A stretch of DNA of 15,021 bases from Saprospiraceae bacterium (GTDB lineage Bacteria; Bacteroidota; Bacteroidia; Chitinophagales; Saprospiraceae), in NCBI GenBank assembly GCA_025455635.1, contig JALOMF010000022.1:1-15021 (forward strand), given 5' to 3'. The position numbers and the translations under genes are program-made. Below are positions 1 through 7,000 of this stretch, piece by piece. Position 1 is the first letter of the stretch. Each line of letters begins with the position of its first letter. Under the pieces are notes generated by a model, which was given only the letters and a program-made list of their open reading frames with translations, was not told where the DNA came from and ran no database searches.

Positions 1-28
1 TTTACGATTTTAGATTTACGATTTACGA
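1..28. repeat. Short TTTACGA direct repeats
   Basis: Three copies of TTTACGA lie at 1-7, 15-21 and 22-28; the last two are directly adjacent. This looks like low-complexity intergenic repeat sequence. No gene is visible from 1 to 311. The array may continue beyond the left edge of the window, so its full size cannot be judged. Confidence 0.6.
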
Positions 29-159
29 GGCACAAGTCGTTGATTTTGAACAACTTAGACTTCAATCGAAATCTAAACTAATTTCAATGACCTACTTAAG
101 ATTTATTAAAAGAGGGTAGGGGAGTGTCCAACTCAAGCTAGGATGTACTGCATCTAATT

Positions 160-245
160 AACTTTAAAATGAAAAGAAAAACCACCTCACTGCCTGTTTG
201 CTGTTTTTCCATTTTATTTTGTTTCCTTTATTTATTAGTTAGGCA
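160..245. other. AT-rich segment beside the iterons, candidate unwinding element
   Basis: This stretch is clearly richer in A and T than its surroundings. It has an A-rich part at about 160-182 and T-runs at about 203-240. It lies roughly 70-150 bp from the first iteron. Iteron plasmids usually have an AT-rich DNA unwinding element next to the iteron cluster, which makes this the best candidate in the window. I found no convincing DnaA box next to it. The role is inferred from position and composition only. Confidence 0.35.
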
Positions 246-311
246 AACCCATGTAATGCGTGAAAACCCCTGTATTTGCTGACATCCTGCCACATATTCA
301 TGCAATCTATT

Positions 312-434
312 CCGTAGGGCTACCGCAGTAAACCGTAGGGCTGCCGCTGCAAACCGTAGCAACACCGCATCATTCCCGTAGCAATACCGCAGCTAGACCG
401 TAGGGCTACCGTGATAAACCGTAGGGCTACCGCA
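312..434 (+). repeat. Iteron cluster: six phased copies at the replication origin
   Basis: Six direct copies of a 16-bp core, consensus CCGTAGGGCTACCGCA, begin at 312, 333, 354, 376, 398 and 419. The start-to-start spacing is 21, 21, 22, 22 and 21 bp, about two helical turns, so all copies face the same side of the DNA. Several are preceded by AAA, giving a 19-bp unit. Copies 3 and 4 (354-369, 376-391) have CAA in place of GGC in the centre; copy 2 ends CTGCCGCT. Regular phasing next to a Rep_3 initiator gene is the pattern of an iteron origin, where the initiator binds each repeat. Confidence 0.92.
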
Positions 435-497
435 ATCTTGCGTTTAGTGATGATTTTCATGTTCTTTTGGCGGCAAACATCAGCAAATGCTGCTATA

Positions 498-729
498 CCG
501 TAGGTTTACCGCAATCTTGTGGGGCTGGATAAACCGTAGGGCTACCGCATAGTTTCTTGTTGGCGCCGCTATACAGGCTCGCAAGGGGCATGCCTAGGCG
601 CAACAAACCGTAGAATTACCGCAAAATACCAAGCAGCGCGCTTAAACCGTAGGGCTACCGCAAGGCGTTTGGAACTTTCGCTGCTCTTGGAGTATGTTCC
701 CATCGTTGTATAACCGTAGGGCTACCGCA
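498..729 (+). repeat. Five dispersed iterons
   Basis: Further copies of the iteron core occur in the same orientation at 498-513 (centre GTTT), 534-549 (consensus), 608-623 (centre AATT), 647-662 (consensus) and 714-729 (consensus). Spacing is irregular: 79, 36, 74, 39 and 67 bp from the preceding start. The arms CCGTAG and ACCGCA are kept while the central bases vary. A dispersed second set could serve copy-number control (titration or handcuffing of the initiator) rather than opening; that role is inferred from known iteron plasmids. Confidence 0.88.
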
Positions 730-1012
730 GTATTCGCTGCTCTGGTTATTACCGCCCTTACCTATCTCCTGCGTATTGCAGCCAAAGGAAGGGTAAGTGC
801 AGTTGGCATAGTTCGGTGATGGGGTAGGGTAGGGGCTGCCCCCAACGCCTATGCGCTTTGCCGATGGGATTTGTGCAAATCAACCTCAACAGCGCTTATC
901 AATTTCACCAACCTTGTCCCCAACTTTAAGACAGAAATCTAGCCGCTTTTGCCTTAGAACCGTTCCATGAATCCTCCAAAATGAGTAAGATATTCTTTGA
1001 ACGGCACTTAAA
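730..1012. other. Non-coding origin region between iterons
   Basis: I see no convincing gene here. A G-tract stretch with an inverted partner lies at about 820-845 (TGGGGTAGGGTAGGGG followed by CTGCCCCC) and could fold. An 11-bp sequence TTCGCTGCTCT occurs at 677-687 and again at 733-743, each time shortly after an iteron. The function of either element is unknown. Confidence 0.4.
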
Positions 1013-1028
1013 CCGTAGGGCTACCGCA
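1013..1028 (+). repeat. Isolated consensus iteron upstream of the initiator gene
   Basis: A perfect consensus core, CCGTAGGGCTACCGCA, preceded by AA, sits 284 bp after the previous copy and about 100 bp upstream of the initiator start. Its position near the presumed promoter suggests it could help with autoregulation, but this is inferred. Confidence 0.85.
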
Positions 1029-1061
1029 AGGGTGGGGGAGCGGTCGTCACCATCCTGTACA

Positions 1062-1096
1062 AAACCGTAATAAAAAGATGCTCCCAATTACGGTTT
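1062..1096. promoter_or_regulatory. Inverted repeat matching the iteron arm, probable initiator operator
   Basis: AAACCGTAAT at 1062-1071 and ATTACGGTTT at 1087-1096 form a perfect 10-bp inverted repeat with a 15-bp spacer. The first eight bases, AAACCGTA, are the left arm of the iteron. In Rep_3-type plasmids the initiator commonly represses its own gene by binding, as a dimer, an inverted repeat that shares sequence with the iterons. The arrangement here fits that closely. It also implies that translation starts downstream of the repeat and not at the ATG at 1078, which lies in the spacer. Confidence 0.75.
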
Positions 1097-1123
1097 CTTG
1101 CTACCTTGCGAGGTCAATTTTTG
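1094..1123 (+). promoter_or_regulatory. Possible Bacteroidota-type promoter for the initiator gene
   Basis: AATTTTTG at 1116-1123 is one mismatch from the Bacteroidota -7 element TAnnTTTG, and TTTC at 1094-1097 is one mismatch from the -33 element TTTG, with an 18-bp gap. The right arm of the inverted repeat would cover the -33 element, which would explain autorepression. The predicted transcript start falls very near the ATG at 1129. Both boxes are imperfect, so this is tentative. Confidence 0.3.
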
Positions 1124-1128
1124 TAGCT

Positions 1129-2487
1129 ATGACAAATGCAATGGATTTAACCGTCAGGAAGTCGAACGAACTGGTGGAAGTGGGGGAGTACCTCAGCAAG
1201 CCCGCCAAGCTCTTTGTGCTCTACCTGATAGCCATGATGCCGGAGGACGAGACCGAGTTCCGGGAGATGAGCATCACCTACGATGAGCTGAAGCGCATCG
1301 TCAACATTGACGGCAAACGCAGGGTCTCTACCTTGGAGGAGGCCGAGAAGATGATGGACGAGCTGGACACCAACCCCATCAAGTTCGACAATGCCTACTT
1401 CCGCGACACCGTCACTTGGTTTTCCCGCAAACGCTATTATAAGAAGGACAAGGTTTGGCACTTCATCTTCCACGACGAACTAAAGCCCTACCTGCTCCAG
1501 CTCAAGAGCCATTTCACCATGTACAGCTTCTGGTACACGGTCTGCCTGTCGGCACATTCCATCAAGTTCTACGAAATGATGAAGCGCTACGAGTACCTCG
1601 GCAAATGCGAGATACCCATTGACAAGCAAAAATACCTGCTCGGCATCGAGGACAAATACGAAGAGTACTACGAGTACCGCCGCTGGGTGCTCGACGAGGT
1701 GCAGAAGGAACTGGCCACTTATACCGACGTCAGCTTCACCTACGAGCCTGCCAAGAAGCAGCGCCGCCGCATCATCAGCCACCGGTTCGTCATCAAGAAG
1801 AACGTCCCGAAGATCATCCCGGAGCCCCTCCAGGAGATGCACCGCCAGCAGCGGCTTCCCTTCTCCGAGCCGGAGGACGAGCAGACGGGCTTCACCCCCG
1901 TTGCACTCATGGAACAGGACCCGGAGATGTTCACCACGCTGAAGGCTTGGGGTGGCCGTGAAAAGACCATCCTCGACATTGCCGTGGCCTATGGCCTGGA
2001 GCAGATGCGCTATCAATATGCCCACACCCAGCGCATGTTGGAGGAAAGCAAGATAAAATCGGACAAGCCCTTCGGCTGGTTTTTCAGCGCCCTCAAGGGC
2101 AATTTTGAAGACCCCGCACAGGAGGCAAACAAGAAAAAGGCCGTCAAGACCAAGGAGAAAAAACAGCAGGTGGACAAAAAGAAGGTTTTTGAAAAATCGC
2201 TAAAGGAGCTTGAAAAAGCCTACTATGACGCCATCGGAGAGGTTTGTGACGAACTGATAGCCGAAGACCCAGCTTTGCTAAACTTGGTTGTCGAATCCCT
2301 GCGCAGCCATATCTCGGTGGCCCCCATGGTGCGGGCTGGTAGAAAGCCGGAAGAAATCTATCGCGACACTTGGAGTTCTGGCCTTGTGCGCAAGAGGATT
2401 CAGGAAGCTCATCCCGCTGCCTTTGTGCGCTTGGAGCATTATCCCGTACAGATTGAGCAGGTAAAGAAACAGTTGAAATCCCTGTAA
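1129..2487 (+). CDS. Rep_3-family plasmid replication initiator
   Basis: This protein should bind the upstream iterons and start plasmid replication. It has the Rep_3 pattern: an N-terminal winged-helix segment (VRKSNELVEVGEYL near residue 9, then a hydrophobic helix), and a second segment with YSFWYTVCLSAHSIKFYEMM and an aromatic YEEYYEYRRWVLDEV helix around residues 140-200, ending in basic KKQRRR. A lysine-rich linker follows near residues 325-350, then about 100 residues of helical C-terminus that I cannot assign. The frame is open from an ATG at 1078, but that start lies inside the 1062-1096 inverted repeat and adds a leader unlike the family, so I prefer ATG 1129 (452 residues); ATG 1141 is also possible. 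With the C-terminal extension it is longer than many Rep_3 proteins. The family call is firm; the start is less so. Confidence 0.93.
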   Translation: MTNAMDLTVRKSNELVEVGEYLSKPAKLFVLYLIAMMPEDETEFREMSITYDELKRIVNIDGKRRVSTLEEAEKMMDELDTNPIKFDNAYFRDTVTWFSRKRYYKKDKVWHFIFHDELKPYLLQLKSHFTMYSFWYTVCLSAHSIKFYEMMKRYEYLGKCEIPIDKQKYLLGIEDKYEEYYEYRRWVLDEVQKELATYTDVSFTYEPAKKQRRRIISHRFVIKKNVPKIIPEPLQEMHRQQRLPFSEPEDEQTGFTPVALMEQDPEMFTTLKAWGGREKTILDIAVAYGLEQMRYQYAHTQRMLEESKIKSDKPFGWFFSALKGNFEDPAQEANKKKAVKTKEKKQQVDKKKVFEKSLKELEKAYYDAIGEVCDELIAEDPALLNLVVESLRSHISVAPMVRAGRKPEEIYRDTWSSGLVRKRIQEAHPAAFVRLEHYPVQIEQVKKQLKSL

Positions 2488-2577
2488 TGTACGCCTGGGC
2501 GTATGTATGCCTGTATCCTACTCTACTTCAACCAGGTTTTTCATCTAAGCGTAGCTTGGGAAGCCGACCTGTTGCAC

Positions 2578-2851
2578 ATGGCCCAAGTAGGTAGGGCCGC
2601 CAAGCAATGGAAACTGTGTACTCCCACCCTGAAGGGCAATATGTGCGACCACCACGCCACCGAAATCCAGTTGCTCCTACTGGCCAATTTGGAAAGCCAC
2701 AACGCCTTGTTACTTATAAATCAAGCTGGACGAGATTGCCACTTATCAAGTGCGGATTCTCGCCAACATGCCTACCTTGAAGCTGCCCGATGGGCAAGAT
2801 GAAACCAAGGAAGGAGGAAGCAACTACCAACGTCCATTGGCTGGTGATTGA
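2578..2851 (+). pseudogene. Small frameshifted gene downstream of the initiator
   Basis: From ATG 2578 one frame reads a plausible helical protein (MAQVGRAAKQW..., then TEIQLLLLANLESHNALLLIN) up to about 2721. After that it turns into unlikely sequence. The next frame is open from 2720 to the stop at 2849-2851 and reads KLDEIATYQVRILANM, then a charged tail ending in RPLAGD. Removing one base near 2722 joins the two into one protein of about 90 residues with a continuous amphipathic helix across the joint. The family is not recognised. The position, about 90 bp after the initiator gene and in the same direction, suggests a small plasmid maintenance or unknown protein. It could be a true broken gene, a sequencing error or chance. 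Confidence 0.4.
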
Positions 2852-2934
2852 ATAAAGTAGAAAAATGGATTGTCGGCTTACCACAATTCACCTTGAAGCC
2901 AAAAACACAAAATAAGCCCAAGGATGTGCAAGCC

Positions 2935-2968
2935 TTTTACCGACCATGATTTCAGCTTGTCGGTAAAA
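2935..2968. terminator. Inverted repeat between convergent genes, possible terminator
   Basis: TTTTACCGAC (2935-2944) and GTCGGTAAAA (2959-2968) form a perfect 10-bp stem with a 14-base loop. It lies 12 bp beyond the end of the LytTR regulator gene and between convergent transcription units. There is no T-run after the stem on either strand, so it is not a classical intrinsic terminator. It could still end or protect transcripts. Confidence 0.4.
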
Positions 2969-2979
2969 TCAAGCGGCAA

Positions 2980-3942
2980 TCAACTCGAAAGCTTGGTGAG
3001 GCGGTCATACACTTCGTTCTTATAGCTTTTCCCTATGTCAATCTGCCGCTCATTGAGCATGAGGACATTCTCAGTGGTATTTACAGAATGTATTTTCGAC
3101 CAGTTAACGATGAAGCTTCGGTGAACCCTAACAAAGCCGTATGGATTCAGCAAGGTTTCAATTTCCGCCAGTGGCATTGCAATGATATAACTATTATCAT
3201 TCTCTGTCTTTATGGTCGAGTAATTGCGGTCTGATTCAATGATGTCAATTTCGTGCAGCAGCAGTTTCTTTAGGTGCTTCCCTTTTTTTACGAAGAAGCC
3301 ATTTGACAAGTCTGCCTTCGGGGTATTGCTTGAAGGCGCTGGTGGTGGTGTGTCGGATACTTTTCCCCCGTAGGCAAAAATGGAAAGCTCGATGGCCTGC
3401 CGCAGTTCCAAGGGGGAAAACTGTTTGCTCATAAAATGAGAGGGAAAAACAGACTTTGACAGCTCGTAGATGTGCTCGGACAAATTGGCGGTGATGAAAA
3501 TGATGGGTATCGAAGAAAATTCACGAAGGGAGTGGGCAAAATCAAAACCAGTCCTTTTATCCGACAGATTAATATCCGATAGCACGATATCATAGCTGTT
3601 GGCTTGAACCTCCGCCAAGGCTTCATCGTAACTTTTGCAGGCCGTCACGTTGGCGTAGTTCATGCTTGCCAATATTTGTAGAAGGCCGCTCAGGTATATT
3701 CTGTTGTCTTCTAAAATGAGTATTCGTGTCGGGTTGGCATTTCCTTCCGACTTGTTAGTGATAGCGCTCAGCCTTACCGCCTCGTTCCTGTTGTTCTTGC
3801 CCATGAATTTTGCATTCACCTCCAGCCCAACATGCTGCAATTGTTGTAGATAACCCATCAATTTCACTTTTTGTTGTTTAAATACTTGCTTGGAGGATGG
3901 CACAAAAATACGGGCAGCACCTGCGAGCAGCCGTTCACTCAT
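2980..3942 (-). CDS. LytTR-family (LytR/AlgR type) response regulator
   Basis: A cytoplasmic DNA-binding response regulator. The receiver domain spans about residues 72-190: the acidic pair is in LILEDN (E78, D79), the phosphoacceptor is D123 in VLSDINLSD, the switch threonine is T151 in IFITAN, and the conserved lysine is K173 in MSKQFS. A proline-rich linker (196-208) leads to a LytTR domain at about 215-318, with the typical GFVRVHRSFIVN segment at 269-280. The first 70 residues match no domain; internal ATGs at codon 29 (3856-3858) and codon 47 (3802-3804) are alternative starts. The ATG used here also falls inside one copy of the upstream direct repeat, which argues mildly for a later start. 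No separate LytS-type kinase is nearby; the neighbouring hybrid sensor is the only kinase in the window. It is probably transcribed with or just after that gene. Confidence 0.93.
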   Translation of the reverse strand: MSERLLAGAARIFVPSSKQVFKQQKVKLMGYLQQLQHVGLEVNAKFMGKNNRNEAVRLSAITNKSEGNANPTRILILEDNRIYLSGLLQILASMNYANVTACKSYDEALAEVQANSYDIVLSDINLSDKRTGFDFAHSLREFSSIPIIFITANLSEHIYELSKSVFPSHFMSKQFSPLELRQAIELSIFAYGGKVSDTPPPAPSSNTPKADLSNGFFVKKGKHLKKLLLHEIDIIESDRNYSTIKTENDNSYIIAMPLAEIETLLNPYGFVRVHRSFIVNWSKIHSVNTTENVLMLNERQIDIGKSYKNEVYDRLTKLSS

Positions 3943-4009
3943 GTCCTGAATGTATTCACTATTGTGCGATGGGTGTGCAGTAATGTCCTAAACATGTACA
4001 CTATTGTCC
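3941..4009. promoter_or_regulatory. 27-bp direct repeat upstream of the LytTR gene
   Basis: Copies at 3941-3967 and 3983-4009 share the ends ATGTCCT and CACTATTGT with a variable middle (21 of 27 positions identical). Their starts are 42 bp apart, about four helical turns, so both face the same side of the helix. On the gene's own strand each reads ACAATAGTG...AGGACAT. The spacing and the position next to a response regulator gene suggest binding sites for a regulator, either the LytTR protein or the neighbouring AraC-type domain. The left copy overlaps the ATG at 3940-3942. Confidence 0.6.
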
Positions 4010-4029
4010 AATGGCGCTTTTTGGACAAT
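4002..4029. promoter_or_regulatory. Inverted repeat overlapping the second direct-repeat copy
   Basis: TATTGTCCAA (4002-4011) and TTGGACAATA (4020-4029) form a perfect 10-bp inverted repeat with an 8-base loop. The left arm is the end of the second 27-bp repeat, so the GGACAATA sequence occurs here in both orientations. It lies between the 3' end of the hybrid sensor gene and the LytTR gene. There is no T-run, which favours an operator over a terminator, though a role in transcript ending cannot be excluded. Confidence 0.5.
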
Positions 4030-4096
4030 ATCACGTGCTTTTAATGGTAAAAAAACAGGTTGTTTGCGGCAAAAAATGATTGGGCCGCAGGCCATG

Positions 4097-7000
4097 TCAG
4101 GGTTGGGCCTCCCGCCTAAATTCGCTTGGCGGCATTCCGAACTCTTCGGAGAAAAGGCGCGAGAAATACCTTGGGTTGTCGTAGCCAACCTCATCGGCCA
4201 CCTCTGTGATGTTCATCTGGGTGGTCATCAAAAGCTCCTTGGCTTTGCTCAGGCGGATGGCCCGTACATAATGGGTGATGGGCATGCCTGTCAGGGCGGT
4301 CAGCTTGGCATGGAGGTTGGAGCGGCTCATGCCCACCAAGCGGCAGATGGTGTCGCTGTCCAGGTTGGGATTGGAAAAATTCGCTTCAACGGCGTTGCGG
4401 AGTTTTGATAGGAATTCGTTTTCAAGCGAAGGTGGAGGTGTTTTGTCTGGAATCGGCTCGCCAACAGGAGGATTCAGTGACGCTGAACGGTATTTGGCTT
4501 GGAGTTTTTTCCGGGTTTCGAGCAAGTTGTTGATGACGACCATAAGCTCATCCTGGTGGAAGGGCTTGCTCAAATAGGCGTCCGCCCCTTTTTTCATGCC
4601 GCCTACCCGGTTTTCAACGCCCGCCTTGGCGGTCAGCAAGACGATGGGCACATGGCTCGTCCGTTCATCGTGTTTGAGGGTTTCCAGCAGTTTGTAGCCA
4701 TCCGCCTCTGGCATCATGATGTCCGAAACGATGATGTCGGGAACGGTGTCCAATGCCCTCTCGATGCCTTTTCTGCCATTGAAGGCAAGCTCAAGCCTAT
4801 AAGTTTTGCCCAAACAATTGACAAGGTATTCCATCACGTCCTTGTTGTCCTCCACCAAAAGCAGTCGGGGCATGCCCGTGGCCTGCTCATCATCTTGGGC
4901 GAATTTGACCAGCCTTGCTTCTTCTTCCATCCGTTGGAGCAACTCCTCCTCCGATTCTTCGCCCATTTGAATATTGGCGAACTTGGGCAACTGGTAGGCT
5001 TCGCCGGGGGGGAGTGGCTTGCCGGATTGGGTGATGGGCAGCCTCACCTCCACCTCCGTGCCTTTTCCTTCAACGCTGTCCAAGTGTATGGTGCCGCCCA
5101 TCAGCTGTACGAGTTCTTTGACCAGTGCCATGCCAATGCCGGAGCTGAGTTTTAGGTCGCTGTGTGTTGGTGTTTCACCCAGGTTGCCAGCTTGGAAAAA
5201 ACGGTTGAATACCTTGTCTAGGTCATTTTTGGGGATGCCAATGCCATTGTCGGCAATGGTGATGACAAGCTGTTGATTGCTTGGCTTTGACAATTCACTT
5301 GGGGCCGTTTTGGCATCTTCAACCCCAAATTTGATGTTGATGCTCCCGCCAGTCGGCGTGTATTTGATGGCATTGGCCAACAGGTTGTTCAGTATTTGGA
5401 ACAAACGGTCGGGGTCGTAGTCCATGACAATAGGCTGTCTGGGCCGGCTGACCGAGAGCCGAAGTTGCTTGGCATCGGCCAGCGGCGTCAATCCCTCGGC
5501 AGTGCTCATCAGGTAGGGCACGATGTCCCCAAGTTGCAGGTTCAGTTTAAGGGTGTTGGATTCCAGCTTGGCCAGCTCCAATATCTGGTTGATGAGCAGC
5601 AGGAGGCTCTCGGCATTGCGCTTGGTGACCGATGTTTTTGAGATGAGCATTTCTGGCATGTGCGAGATGTCCGATTCGGCCAATTGCCCCCGCAGCTTTT
5701 CCAGCATTCTGGCCATCAAGTCCAAGTTGCCGAGCACCACCGTCAGCGGAGTCCTGAATTCATGGCTGATATTGGTGAAAATTTTGTTCTTGAAATCATT
5801 AAGCTCGGCGAGGCGTTGCGCTTTTAAGTGTTCCAGCCTGCTGCGTATCTGTATATGGTAGAAACCCCATACGATACCGCCCAACATGGCGGCATATACC
5901 AAATAGGCCCACACCGTGGCCCACCAAGGCGGGCAAATCACGACGCTCAACTGTGCGGGTTCCGATTGCCAAACGCCGCCACCGATACTGCCCTGCACCT
6001 CGAAGGTATAAGTGCCCGGCGATAGGTTGGCGTAGGTGGCTGAGTTCCTATTGTCGGCATACACCCAGTCGGGGTCGGCACCGACCAGCCTGTACCGGTA
6101 CTGGTTTTCTTTGGTGCTGTTGAAATCCATTAACGAAAACTCAAAGGAAAGCAGGTTTTTGTCGTGCGGTAGTATGACCTCCTTGGCGTCATGGATGAGG
6201 CAGCCCATTAATTCAAGCTGTTCCGGGCTGCCCAGTTGCTGGTTGTTTAAGGATATATTGGTGAGCAGCGTTTTGGCATCGGACTCCCTGTCAATGATTT
6301 CGGTGGGATGAAATGCGGTGATGCCGTTGATGCCTCCAAAATAAAACCTGCCGTCACTGGATTTGGCATAGGCAAGATTGAATTCATCCTCTTGCAGGCC
6401 ATCCTTTTTCTTGAAGTTTTTGAACTGGAAAATGTGCTTGCTGGCGTCGGAATAGTCGAGGGTCAGCCTTGAGATACCAGCGTTGGTGCTCAACCAGATG
6501 TTCTTGTTGAGGTCGGCCAGCATCCCGTACACCACATCGTTGGGCAGGTCGCTGTTCCGTTGGATGAAACTGAGGGACTTCCCGGTCGCTATTTCGAGGC
6601 GATGTAGGCCACCTCCCTTGGTTGCCAACCAGATATAATCCTTGGGGCGTTTGGGGTCGTTCAGCAGTGACAAGATGGTATTGCTCCGCAGGCTGAAAGG
6701 GTCTTTGGGGTTGTTGGTGAAGGTCTTGTATTTCGGACAGGCCAACTGGTCGGCTGGGCCTTGTTTGAGGGTGGCGAGGTCGAACCAGAGCAGGCCGTAG
6801 TAGGTGCCCACCCATAGGTTGCCAGCCTCGTCAACCATTAAATCGTTCACGTATGCCAACTTACCCAATTCTGCGGGGAACGGCAAGTACTTGATGGTTT
6901 CGTCGAGTGGGTTGAAACATGCGACCGTCGTGCCGCCACCGCCCAGCCAGATTCTACCAGTTTTATCTTCCGCCACCGCACTGAACCCGTACGTGTGGAG

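Noticed and set aside
312..729. CRISPR-like array of short repeats
   Set aside because: In the regular part the repeat period is only 21-22 bp, leaving 5-6 bp between cores; elsewhere spacing is irregular. No cas genes are present. Iterons next to a Rep gene explain the pattern.
1078..1128. Rep start at the upstream ATG 1078
   Set aside because: This ATG lies in the spacer of the perfect inverted repeat, and the extra 17 residues do not look like a Rep_3 N-terminus. ATG 1129 or 1141 fits better.
2487..2594. Short frame overlapping the rep stop as TAATG
   Set aside because: The roughly 35-residue product is rich in unlikely residues and shows no family features. The stop-start overlap alone is weak evidence.
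4499..5155. 218-residue open frame on the + strand inside the hybrid sensor gene
   Set aside because: It lies opposite a strongly supported kinase-receiver region, has no family features, and is explained by the codon bias of the true gene.
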